64,000 nt of DNA from Favolaschia claudopus (lineage: Eukaryota > Basidiomycota > Agaricomycetes > Agaricales > Mycenaceae): contig JAWWNJ010000065.1 of the NCBI GenBank assembly GCA_037176885.1, positions 992,001 to 1,056,000 of the forward strand, given 5' to 3'. This document shows positions 44,571 to 54,787 of the stretch, in pieces. The number at the start of each line of letters is the position of its first letter. Within the stretch, counting starts at the first letter, position 1. The notes beneath the pieces were generated by a model. That model was not told the origin of the DNA and did no database searches. It saw nothing but the letters and a program-made list of their open reading frames with translations. The position numbers and the translations under genes are program-made.

Positions 44571-45326
44571 TTGTTTGATCTCGTTCCGACTCTTCCTTAT
44601 ATCAAGGAAATCACCGTCGCTTTTTTCCGTGGTGCTTTGACGACTTGGACACGGTTCTCATCCGAGTTCGCTCCAGGTGGTTTAATTGACCAATGTTCAG
44701 CGACGGAGAAGCAGCTGGCATGGATGCCGTCAACAAACGATGCTAACGAGGGTGCATTAGGAGCTTACCGGGGCGCCGTTCGAGGTAAACCACTTCTTAC
44801 GCTGCATCAGTACAACGCGTTGGCGATGTATCGGCGAAACGAGACACAAGATTTCATGGACGCGGTGTTCACGGCGGAAGACCACGCTTATATTATGCGG
44901 GAAGCTCGAAGGGTCGATGCGAGCGGCGAGGAAGCGAAGAAACGGGCTCAAATCGTCGATTTCCGTAAGCGGACAGCGGAGATGCAGAAGGCTAAAATCC
45001 TCGCAAAGGCCCGGAAAACTGCTCAGGATCTACAAGAGAACCTCTCTCGCAGGCTTGTCTCTCCATCCGAGATGCCAGGACTCACGATACCCCTCATTCA
45101 CGAGCAACTCAATGCGTATCGTGCTCGTGGAGTGCCAAATATGTTGTCTAACAGCAAGTATCCTCGTAAAGCTGAGAAGCTAGCGGCGCTGCAAGATGCA
45201 TATGGGTGGTATGTGGCTAATGGCCAATCTGTAGCACAGCCTGGGGTGCCAGCAAGTGTTGCGGAGGTTGCTCTTGTAGTTGCGGATGATGTACGGGTCG
45301 AGGACGATGTAGAGATGGAGGAATAA
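44571..45326 (+). pseudogene. 3' part of a multicopy basidiomycete gene, transposase-like
   Basis: The frame is open upstream of 44571 only as far as a stop at about 44553, so the 5' part is missing. The protein has GLFDLVPTLPYIKEI (from about 44565), FFRGALTTWTRFSSEF, WMPSTNDANEGALGAYR, LTLHQYNALAMYRRN, a long charged coiled-coil-like segment and an acidic end. I recall this as the C-terminal part of a repeated Agaricomycete family; the conserved Glu in NEGALG might be the last catalytic residue of an RNase H-fold transposase (inference). The MULE-type element lies immediately upstream and seems to have separated it from its 5' part. Confidence 0.5.
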
Positions 45327-45526
45327 TCATAAAATTCGCTTATTTGCAGTAAATGTAGGATCTAGTGATAGTTTAGACTATATTCGGCGCCCAGATTTTG
45401 CGAGCTTAGGGTCCCAGAGCACAGTAGACGTCGTAGTGGTTGTGAGGAGGAGTGCGGCGCCATTTGATGTGGCTGTGAAGGCTCCCATCAGCCCATCTGA
45501 TGTCCATCGCTGCCCACTCCCACATA

Positions 45527-45681
45527 CTGTACCAATCTGTATGACTGAAACGTAACGGGTAACGGCGGCCTTTTTTCGCTTACAAATCACCCATATAAGG
45601 CAGGTCACCTTCCATAAAAGGGTGATTTGTAAGCCGTTTCAAGCATTTCAGCCTGTAACGGTGTCATACAGATTGGTACAG
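45527..45681. mobile_element. Small TIR element, TA target site (155 bp)
   Basis: CTGTACCAATCTGTATGAC at the left and its complement at the right (45663-45681) are flanked by TA at 45525-45526 and 45682-45683. It sits at the end of a gypsy LTR fragment. A further weak inner inverted repeat (cgtaac, gtaacg) is present. Confidence 0.8.
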
Positions 45682-45684
45682 TAG

Positions 45685-45776
45685 GGCTTTGGGGATTTGA
45701 CAGGAAAGTGGGAAATCTGCAGGAGGCCTGCGTCATAGGTGGCTGTGTAGTGCCAAAAGAGGGAGTTCCCCTGACA
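45685..45776 (-). repeat. gypsy 3' LTR fragment
   Basis: On the minus strand it begins TGTCAGGGGAACTCCC directly after a G-rich polypurine tract (ccaagggggggatga). About 87 bp match 51297-51384 almost exactly. To the left the match is lost at the 155-bp TIR element. Confidence 0.8.
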
Positions 45777-48700
45777 TCATCCCCCCCTTGGAATGCGGCG
45801 CCTCGACGTATAGATCGCACCTGAGCTGGAGTTGACGAGCGGTCACGGAAGGGAAGGGAATCGAAGGCAGCAACAGCAATGGAGCGAGGTTTGGAAGGGT
45901 ATTTGCGGTAGAAAGCAGCGACAGCGTCCGGAAGACATTAGAGTGCTTCACCCATTGATCATGGGACGGGTCATAACCCTTCCAGCGAACAAAGTACCAT
46001 AGACTCCCATAGCGGATCTTGGCATCCAATATCTCCTCGACCTCCCATTGCTTGTCGCCAGGAACGTCAAGGATTGGTGGCGGCTCTTCGTGTCTGGGGC
46101 GAGTGGGGAATGGATCGGCTTCCACAAGCTGAAGTTTCACGACGGGGAAGACAGGGTGGAGGGCAGAGTACCGGTGCGGCAGCTCCAGTTTGAAGACACC
46201 ATTACCGACGACCTTCAGAACCTTGAAGGGGCCGATACGCCGGTGGGAGAATTTCACCGAAGGGCGGGTGGTGCGGATATCTGAAGCATCAACCCACACC
46301 CGGTCACCGACCTTGATGTCGGGAGCTGGCGTCCGCCGGCGGTCATAGTACTGCTTGTACTCTGCTTTGGCCTTGACAAGTGCTGCCTTCGCCTCGGAAA
46401 CCCCTGATGCAATCCGATCGTGGAACTCGTTCACAGCCTCCAACCTAGAGCGTGCAGCGTGGGGCTCAAAGCCCATCCGTGGAAGCCGACCAGTGTCCGT
46501 CATGAACGGTACCTGCTGCGTGGAGGAGTGCATGTGGTTGTTGTATGCAAACTCCGCTGCAGGTAGCAGCTCATCCCAGTCGTCCTGCTTGTAATTGGTG
46601 AAGAGCCGGACGTACTGCTCGAGTTCCTGGTTAACACGCTCCGTTTGGCCATCGGTCTGCGGGTGGTAGGCCGTAGAAGTGGCTGGGGTGACCCCAACGA
46701 GGCGCCAAAGCTCGCGCGTGAACTCTGCAATGAACTGGGTGCCACGATCCGAGATGTACTTCTCTGGCAGGCCATGGTGGCGCCAGACGTTCCGGTAGTA
46801 CAGCCGAGCAGCACCAACCGCGTCGATGGTGGTGTGCCACTCCATGAAGTGCGCTCTCTTCCCAAGGGCACAGACAATGACCATGACTGCATCGTGTCCA
46901 TGGGCATCGGGAAGCTCGACGATAAAGTCGACCGACACGGTGTGCCAGCGCTCTTCTGGGATCTCTGTGGGGTGGAGCTCACCAATCGGCAGTTGACGAA
47001 GCGCCTTGGTACGGCAGCACAAGTCACAAGTCGCGACATACCGACCGACATGGCGCGACAGCTGGGGCCACCAGTAGTTCCGAGACACGAGCTCCAGGGT
47101 CTTGAAACGACCGGCATGGCCTGCAACGCGCGTGTCATGGTGTTGCTCCAGGATGTGTCGGCGGAGGTCCTTGTCTCGGGGGACGACAATCTTCCCCCGG
47201 AAGTAAAGGAGTCCACCTTCAATACGCCATTCCGAAGACCGGGCAGACCGCACACCTCGGGCCTTGAGGAGTTCCTTCGCAGCCAGGGCAATGGGCTCTT
47301 CAAGGTCGGGGTCTCCAGCAAGCGCATCACGAATGTCGCGCAGGAGGGGAGCCTCAGGGCCAGCAATAACCAGGGCTTCGGTGGCCCGAACGTGGAACAG
47401 CTCAGATCGAAGCAGGGTAACGTCCTGGTTATCGTCCTGCACTCCATGGTCCGGTCTCCGAGAAAGCGCGTCAGGGCGACCCATGAGGCGACCCGGTTGG
47501 TGGTGCAGCGAGAAGTCGAAACGGGAGAGGTAGAGAGACCACCGAGCTTGGCGACGGTTGAGCTTCTGGGCCTTCCGGAAATATTCCAGGTTTTTGTGGT
47601 CCGTCCAGATCTCAACCGGGTGCTGCGCGCCCTCAAGGAAGTGGCGCCACTCCTCAAGGGCTCGCACGATTGCAAGCATCTCCTTGTCGTGAATCTCGTA
47701 ATTCCGCTGCACCTCGTTCAGGCTTTTGGAGTAGAACGCAACCGGATGCCACTTGCCATCGTCACCCTGCTGGGAGAGGACAGCACCGGTGGCATAGTCA
47801 GAGCTGTCCGCCTCGAGCCGGTACGGGCGTTCGGGGTTTGGGAGAACCAGAACGAGGTCCCGAGTCACCCGCCGCTTGAGCTCGTCAAAGGCAGCTTGCT
47901 CTTCAGGCCCCCAGGTCCAGGCAATGCCCTTCTTGGTGAGTCTGAAGAGGGCTTGAGCAACGTCTGAGAAGCCCGCAATGAACCGGCGGTAGAAGTTTGT
48001 GAAGCCAAGGAACTGCTGCACATCCTTCTTATTCTCAGGCGCTGGCCAAGCTGCCACTCCTGCAACCTTCACAGGGTCCATCTCGACGTGGTTGTGGGAG
48101 ATAATCACGCCGAGGTACTCAATGGAGGTCCGCTCAAACTCACACTTCTCGGCTCGAAGGTAAAGCTTGTTTGCGCGAAGCCTCCGCAGGACCTCTCGGA
48201 CGATCTCTCGATGCCGACGGATGTCTGAGTGGGCAATGAGGATATCGTCGAGGTAGACCATGACGTCGCCAGAGAGGATAAGATCCTGGAAGATGTCGTT
48301 CATCATGGTCTGGAAGGTTGCAGGGGAGTTGGTCAGACCGAAGTACATGACCAGCGGCTCAAACAGTCCCCGGTTGGTCCGGAACGCTGCCTTCCACTCG
48401 TCGCCTTCACGGATTCAAACGTTGTTAAAGCCCCATCGGACATCGAGCTTCGTGAAGTACCGGGCTCCCCTGAGTCGGTTGATGAGGTCGTTGATTAAGG
48501 GGAGCGGGTAACGATTCTTCACGGTCATAGCGTTTAAAGCTCGATAGTCCTGTACGAACTGAAGTCTGCCGTCCTTCTTCTTGACAAAGAAGACGGGTGA
48601 GGCCATAGGTGATTTTGACGGTCGAATCCGGCCAGTGCCAAGTCCCTCCTCGATGAAGGCATCAAGTTCCTTCTGTTCGAGAGGCGAGATTGGGTAGACC

Positions 48701-49047
48701 TTGCAGTTCGTGGGTTTAGAGTCCGGCACGAGCTCAATGGCATGGTCCCAGGATCGGTGTTCAGGCAGCGAGTCAAAGGACTCCTTGTTGAAAACATCGT
48801 CAAACTCGGCGTCCTGGACTGCCTGAATCTCAAGGGGGAGATGCAGGGAGTTGGCACCGGGTGCAGCAGCAACAGTATAGCGCTGAGGAAGTCTACGTTC
48901 CCAAGGCCTTCGCCGGATGCGTGGGGAACGGAGGGGAGCAGGGGGTACGTCTTTCATTTCGGCAGGTTCAACAGATGTAACATTGGCAGACTCATCATAC
49001 AAACATGCGAAACGATTAGGAGACGCGATCGAGGGCGTACCACTCAC
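45777..49047 (-). pseudogene. Chromodomain Ty3/gypsy pol with one in-frame stop
   Basis: The minus frame runs from 49047 to the LTR with a single TGA at 48416-48418 where an arginine (CGA) would be expected. Domains: start of pol (RPWERRLPQRYTVAA), reverse transcriptase ([40 protein letters not shown]), RNase H ([27 protein letters not shown]), integrase HHCC ([12 protein letters not shown] ... CDLCCRTK) and DDE ([33 protein letters not shown]), and a chromodomain ([14 protein letters not shown] ... [12 protein letters not shown]), which in chromoviruses guides insertion to heterochromatin. The protease expected between LHLPLEIQAV and the reverse transcriptase is deleted. Cannot replicate by itself. 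Confidence 0.9.
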
Positions 49048-49542
49048 TCGTCGCGTGGGAGAAAACCCTGCTCTTCCTCGGCGACTACAGACTCCGGCTC
49101 AGGGAGCGAGTCGGTGGTGGCAACCCGAGCCACCAGTTCGGAGAGGAGCTCGGACCCAAGCTGACGTATGACCTCGTCAAGGACATCAGTGGCTCGGACG
49201 TCAGCCGGGGTGGGGCAATCCCGGGCCAGGTGTGGACCGCCGCATCGGTAGCAGCCACGGGGAGGTCCTCTCCCGGAGCGCGTGCGATCAACGTCCATGG
49301 GGACTACCTGCGGAGGAGCAGGGGCTGGCATGGCCCGAGGAGGAGGCGCAGGGAAGACACCTGCTGGACGTGAGCGAGCGGCTGGCGGAGCTGAGGGGGC
49401 TTTTGGGAGAAGCCCAGCAGCACGAGCCCGCACGTGCGATTCGTACTGGCGGTACGCTCGGGTTCGCCAAGCCATGTAGTCGCGGAGGTCCGGGGGGTTG
49501 CTGGACGAGGTGATGGCCGCATTGATGGCAGGGTCAAGGCCA
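49044..49542 (-). pseudogene. gypsy gag C-terminus with CCHC knuckle
   Basis: The frame contains DLRDYMAWRTRAYRQYESH, a Pro/Ala-rich linker and the knuckle CYRCGGPHLARDCP (about 49240), ending with a stop at 49044 that overlaps the start of the pol frame by a few bases. Upstream at 49543 the coding sequence is cut off by the inverted LTR-like pair, so the capsid N-terminus is lost. Confidence 0.8.
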
Positions 49543-49544
49543 GA

Positions 49545-50523
49545 TGTCAGGGGAACCCCCCGCTTCCCCGACCCGCTCCGCTATTCCTTGCATCACTCCA
49601 GCCTTCTTGGGAACACTACTCCCTCCAGACTTCCCCCTTCGTCACATCTTCCTCCTTCCGACCCCCCGTTCCCTGTGCATGGCCTATTGCCGTAGAGGCC
49701 CATGCCACATGCTGTCCTTACGTACAGTATGCCTCCGTTCCCCTCCTCGACAGACTCCTGTCGACCCTGCGCTCCTACAGCTAGTGCTCAGCGCAACCCG
49801 GTTCCCGACTGGTCTTCTGGTCAGACTTTTAGCCCTCCGAGAGCTCTGGTACCCCGGTCCCCGGGCCGGCTTCCCACGCTCCCCCAGAACTGGGCCAAGC
49901 CCCAGCGGTTCTGTCACCCAAGCCTCGATGCTCCTGCTGTCTCACCCTGGCTCTAGCGCCCTTCCCGGGTTCCCTGGGCTCTATTCCTCCGGTTCCCCGA
50001 CCCTCCGGACCCCGAGCTCCGGCCCTCCGGACTCCGGCTCCGGTTTCCCACGCTCCCCGGACCACAGAGTATCTCCGGGCCTTCATCGGTCTACGATCTC
50101 TGGACCAGTATTGTGATCCTCCCTCTTTTGGGCATATCCCTGGCTCCCTGCTACTGTTGGATCATCTGATCATTGATATCACATCATAGATGCTGTGCTA
50201 CTACATAGTTCCCACACCCCGTGAGAAGTCACGCGTCACGCGCCCTTTTACTGTGACGCGTCGGAACCGGGTTGCGCTGAGCACTAGCTGTAGGAGCGCA
50301 GGGTCAACAGGAGTCTGTCGAGGAGGGGAACGGAGGCATACTGTACGTAAGGACAGCATGTGGCATGGGCCTCTACGGCAATAGGCCATGCACAGGGAAC
50401 GGGGGGTCGGAAGGAGGAAGATGTGACGAAGGGGGAAGTCTGGAGGGAGTAGTGTTCCCAAGAAGGCTGGAGTGATGCAAGGATTAGCGGAGCGGGTCGG
50501 GGAAGCGGGGGGTTCCCCTGACA
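49545..50523. repeat. Inverted pair of 261-bp LTR-like arms
   Basis: 49545-49805 (plus) and 50263-50523 (minus) are inverted copies of the same 261-bp sequence starting TGTCAGGGGAACCCCCCGC, nearly identical over the full length. The 457 bp between is C-rich with repeated ccccgg/cttccc motifs. The arms start like the gypsy LTR at 45776 but then differ. Two LTRs inserted head to head, or a foldback element, are both possible. No target duplication is visible. Confidence 0.75.
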
Positions 50524-50651
50524 CAGTTAATCCCTTGGAGCCTTTCTTCTGCTGTAAGGGCAACCTTTAGGACCCGAGATGTCTCGAGGGTCTAGCGAGG
50601 GAGAATCCAAAGTTAATTAAGAAGCTACTAAGAATACATCACAGCGCACCT

Positions 50652-51157
50652 AGTGTTTTTCCGGCCTTGGCTTGGCCTGAAAGCCGTGGCTTTGGCCCGC
50701 TTTGAGGTGGCTTTGGCTTCTTCAAACCCAAGGCCGGGCCAAACCCCACGGCTTTGGCTTGGCCCGGCCTGGCTTTGGCTTAAGCCATGGCTTTCGGCTG
50801 CCGCTTCCGACTGCTTTCTGTGGGTTGAAAAAATTCATAAGTCGCTCTCAATATGGTATCAATATCATGTAGAAACTTATCTGACCTTCAGGAGGCCCAG
50901 CACACTTAGCCGTGAGTCCCCATCGTCAGTATTGAGGATACACAGCTTGAAAACAAGTCCACACTGGCTTCCCGAGAGGGGGTTCTTGGGGGGTCCACAA
51001 AGCCGTGGCTTTTTGGCCTGGCTTTGGCTTGCGAGATCGTCGAGCCGGGCCAAAAGCCGTCAAAAGCCAAAAGTTTGGCTTGGCTTTGGCCTTGGTACCA
51101 AAGCCAAAAAGCCGGGGCTTTTTGGCCTGAGGCCAAAGCCGGAGAAACACTAACGCT
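50652..51157. mobile_element. hAT-like element rich in GGCTTTGGC repeats (506 bp)
   Basis: The left end agtgtttttccggccttggc and the complement of the right end (agcgttagtgtttctccggc) match apart from six extra bases at the right. An 8-bp duplication gcgcacct flanks it (50644-50651 and 51158-51165). The whole element consists of ggctttgg/ccaaagcc repeats in both orientations. Non-coding. Confidence 0.65.
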
Positions 51158-51384
51158 GCGCACCTAGCGAGGGAGAATCCAAAGAGAAGAAAGGCTGAGG
51201 ATTCCCACGCTAGGTGCAGTAAACATATAGTAACTAGTTCCCACAAGCTCGGAGCAATCGGCAATGATCCCGGGCCAAGTCACGTGCCTTACCATAGGGC
51301 TTTGGGGATTTGACAGGAAAGTGGGAAATCTGCAGGAGGCCTGCGTCATAGGTGGCTGTGTAGTGCCAAAAGAGGGAGTTCCCC

Positions 51385-52212
51385 CAAGGGGCACCCACCG
51401 GCAAAACCCGAGACACGGGGTTAGAGGGGGGTGGGGGTCTCCGACCCAGCCTCTGATTGGTCTAAAAACGCGTTTCCGAAGGTCAAAAAAAAGTAACAGA
51501 AAATATTTGATTACATAATATATTATGTATCCCACGACCAGACCCGAACGGCAACTTTTGGCCAGCTGGGAGGCAGAAGTGTGTGGGATAACACGTTTGA
51601 GCACCAAGGTGTCCCCGAAGTGTGCTGGTACAATCCAAATCACGGCAAAACTTGGACAAATTTCTCAGTTTTTGATAGGAATTACCAAGGGGCACCCATC
51701 CTTAAAATCTTGGACACAGGGTCGGAAAACTGACTTAAGGCTCGGCCGACCCCCACCCCCCCATACATAAGTGTTACATAAGGCCCAAAACGGGTAATTC
51801 CCATCAAAAACTGAGAAAATTTGTCCAAGTTTTGCCGTGATTTGGACTGTACCAGCACACTTCCGGGACACTTTGGTGCTCAAACGTGTTATCTCACACA
51901 ATTTTGCCTCCCAGCTGGCCGAAAGTTGCCGTTCGGGTCTGGTCGTGGGACACCCAATATATTATGTAATCAAATATTTTCTGTTACTTTTTTTTTGACC
52001 TTCGGAAACGCGTTTTTAGACCGATCGGAGGCTGGGTCGGAGACCCCCACCCCCCTCTAACCCCGTGTCTCGGGTTTTGCCGGTGGGTGCCCCTTGGGAA
52101 TTACCCGTTTTGGGGATTATGTAACACCTCCGTATGGGGGGGTGGGCGTCGACCGAGCGTTAAGTCAGTTTTCCGACCTCGTGTCCAAGATTTTAAGGAT
52201 GGGTGCCCCTTG
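51385..52212 (-). mobile_element. hAT MITE of the CAAGGGGCACCC family, outer copy
   Basis: Both ends read CAAGGGGCACCCA inward and a perfect 8-bp duplication agttcccc flanks it (51377-51384 and 52213-52220). It is in reverse orientation to the copy inside it and is the more diverged of the three copies. Excluding the inner copy and its duplication it is about 409 bp long. Confidence 0.9.
51686..52096 (+). mobile_element. hAT MITE of the CAAGGGGCACCC family, inner copy (411 bp)
   Basis: This copy inserted into the outer copy, with the perfect 8-bp duplication ggaattac at 51678-51685 and 52097-52104. It is almost identical to the copy at 61302-61732, differing mainly by a 20-21-bp segment near the right end, so the family was active recently. 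Confidence 0.92.
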
Positions 52213-52226
52213 AGTTCCCCTGACAC

Positions 52227-52604
52227 TCCCTCTCCGACCCTATCTCTCTTCCGCGGGGTGTTTCTCGTGAGCTAGCCGAGACTCTCCGAGCCGCCTACGC
52301 CCTGGCCTTTGCAGGTTTTCTTCGCTGCGGTGAGATCACCTATGACTCCTTCGATGGTGCTTTCAATCTCAAGCGTCGGGACGTCATCGTTCAAAACGAT
52401 GAGTATCTCACTGTCGGCCTCCCCGCCTCTAAAACCGACCCTTTCCGCTCTGGAGTGCGCATCACTATCGCAAAAACTGGCTTGTCCACCTGTGCCTACA
52501 CCCTTCTTCGAGCCCACCTTAATAAGCCAGGCAAGCCCGACGACCCGCTGTTTGTAGGTCGGCGTACCCGCGACAGCACTGGCTATGGAGCCTTCTCGAG
52601 GAAG
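52227..52604 (+). pseudogene. DIRS tyrosine recombinase fragment, copy 3
   Basis: 378 bp match the central part of the recombinase of copy 1 (from SLSNPISLPRGVS through GYGAFSRK). Arg I (FLRCGEIT) is included; the HxxR box and tyrosine are not. It starts two bases after the LTR edge at 52225 and breaks off at 52604, where another element begins. Substitutions are mostly synonymous. Confidence 0.8.
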
Positions 52605-54480
52605 TTTTGTAGTCGTGGGGCACGTTACGTTTGGCCCTGACAGGTCACGTGCTGATGCCTTGCGTGCCCCGGGGCACGCAATGGGTATGGGCATTGCCCT
52701 TGCCAAAAGCGGCAGCTTTGGTTGTGTTTGGTTGGCTGGGGACCTCGGTTCCAACTTCGCAAAAGCTTCAGCCTCTTACAACGGCGTCCTATCCCTTAGG
52801 TCCATTGGTAAAGGTTGTAGGGAATAAGCATCTAAACAAAAGTACTATGCTGGATTTTCGAATTTTGATGTGATTTGGTATGATATCGCCTTTTTTTCGG
52901 AAAACCCAGCACCTTCACAACACAGAGGGAAAATTTGAAAGATCCGGCATAGTACTTTTGTTGAATGATGGATTCTGAACAGAATTGTCCGCGGTGGTCA
53001 AAGGATTGGGCCGGATTTGAAGGACGAGAAGCTTTTCTACGGAGACGACTAGAAACCCCACGTTCTATGGCCCAAATATCCCTGTTTTACTCCACTTAGT
53101 ATTCAGAAAGCTTTCAATGCTTGATATGAATATATCTTGTGAATTCTTGCCAGGTAAATGAGGCAGCAACAGTTGTATGTAGGCGATCAATGGAATTATC
53201 AAAGTAATATGCTGATAACTTTCTCAAATCATCAGAGATTTACTAAAGCCAAAGTAGAACCATGTATGAATTTACTGCCTTCCCAAAGGTTATATGCCAG
53301 ATTTCTTGTTTTCGACCTTCGGGGCTCACAGGACATTGATTTCAGCAAAGTCAAGCTGGAAGTCATAATTTCTGGCAACGAAACACAGGGCTCTGTTAAT
53401 ATTATGATGCACCCGCTTATACCAAGCGAACCTCCCACATAAAGCGTGGTATTCTGAGCCACCGTTCAGCCTGCAGAGCGAGCTGTATGTGCCATTGTTG
53501 AGGCTTGTGACGATTGTGACATGCGTGACGAGGAAACGAAACTGGTTGACTTCTGGTTCAAATTTGAGCCTGAAGCGAGATTCCAAGGTAAAAAGTTTGT
53601 TTTTCGTGCTGTGAAAGCGCTTGGAGGTGTTTTCCATGTTTTCTTTTACTACCTACATCCCGATGGTATGCCATTCCCACCTCAATTGCCCGATATCACT
53701 CGGCAAGGGGGTCTCGGGATTCGAAACTCGGATATCGGGTCGACTTATTTTTTAAGCGTTCGGCCAGACCCCCCCTCCCCCCCTCCCCTCCTATATAGGG
53801 TAGTATATTCCCACCATTGTCAGGCTGCCGTGTTGCCGGTCAACACACCCACCTCAGTAATTTCCGAAACCCACCATTTTTTATATCTGTTTCGTGCGTT
53901 TGAGAGTTTATCGCTAGAAGAAATTCTACAGCTTAATTTCGTGGCCTGACAACAGAAGCAAAATAATCGTTGAATTTTGCGCCGCTAATCTAGCGTGCGA
54001 AAACTGTGCAAATCCGGAACATTATTGCCGCTTTGACAGTCAGATGGGTTCATGAGACGGAAATTTACCCTCGGACAAGTTTAAACCAATTTACAACTGG
54101 TTTATGAGCCTTGGGAAGCTTATGAGTACTAGACACAAGAAATTTTTTAAGGACGATCTGGAGACCCCCCCCCTCCAACCCATGGTACGAAATTTTAATC
54201 CCGACACCCCCTTGTCACTCGGGAGATGAAGAATTTCCTAAATATTTTTACAGATCCATGCTACAAGACATTATTTGAACACTTTCCTCCCTTATGTCCA
54301 TGCTTCTACATCGTTGTGGAACGCAGAAACCGACGGAACATGCGGAGAAGGAATTTGATTGGGGGCAAACAAGGCCAAAGCTGCCGCTTTTGGCAAGGGC
54401 AATGCCCGTACCCACACGCAATCATCAGCTCTGCGATCGGCCTCCGGCCACCCCTCCCCTGTAGTTGCTCTGTGACATGG
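52605..54480. mobile_element. Inverted-repeat-bounded segment (about 1.9 kb)
   Basis: A 39-bp inverted repeat (gggcattgcccttgccaaaa core) pairs 52683-52721 with 54375-54413, and weaker similarity extends outward (gctgatg..ttgcgtg). The borders are not fixed. Inside are two plus-strand open frames without known domains: 53158-53439 (MRQQQLYVGDQW..., containing ARFLVFDLRG) and 53521-53949. They could be exons of a captured gene. The right end is next to anonymous DNA. Confidence 0.45.
52835..52962. mobile_element. 128-bp MITE
   Basis: aacaaaagtactatgctgga at 52835 and the complement of 52940-52962 agree over 23 bp with two differences. It lies inside the inverted-repeat-bounded segment. No certain target duplication. 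Confidence 0.6.
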
Positions 54481-54787
54481 AGATGATCTAGTATTTATTC
54501 TGAGCAATCAAAACATAAACTTGGACCTACAAAATACAATGAACCACTTAATTTTCGACGGACATGGGTGTTGGTGGGCTTTCGGCGCCATTAGAAGCGA
54601 CCACTGCCACTGATTGACATTTTACGTCAAGTTCTTCGGGAATTATAGCGCGCGTCCGTCGCGCCCGACGCGTTTTAAAGTGCGTTGGACGCGTCAACGC
54701 GTCCACGAGGCTGTGGTTGTTACGTGTTTGAGATCCTAGTCAGGAGAAATTTTCTCCTTGCTTCTCTGCACGCTGATTTCTCTCAAA

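Larger units (their letters stand above)
51230..52225 (-). repeat. Solo gypsy LTR fragment split by hAT elements
   Basis: On the minus strand TGTCAGGGGAACT begins at 52225, is interrupted by the element at 51385-52212, and resumes at 51384 (CCCTCTTTTGGCACT...), matching the LTR at 45685-45776. Its 3' end was not defined; it continues past 51297 to perhaps 51230 or beyond. Confidence 0.65.

Noticed and set aside
46645..47967. 440-codon plus-strand frame
   Set aside because: It is the antisense of the gypsy pol integrase and RNase H region; the minus-strand reading has clear catalytic motifs.
49544..50563. Two matching open frames on opposite strands (49544-50116 and 50201-50563)
   Set aside because: They are the two inverted arms of the LTR-like pair read in the same register; shared peptide is a by-product of the repeat.
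51821..52060. 75-79-residue open frame starting [12 protein letters not shown], repeated at 61436-61663
   Set aside because: Both copies lie inside the CAAGGGGCACCC MITE and the frame runs through its T-rich core; the identity is explained by MITE mobility, and no domain is present.
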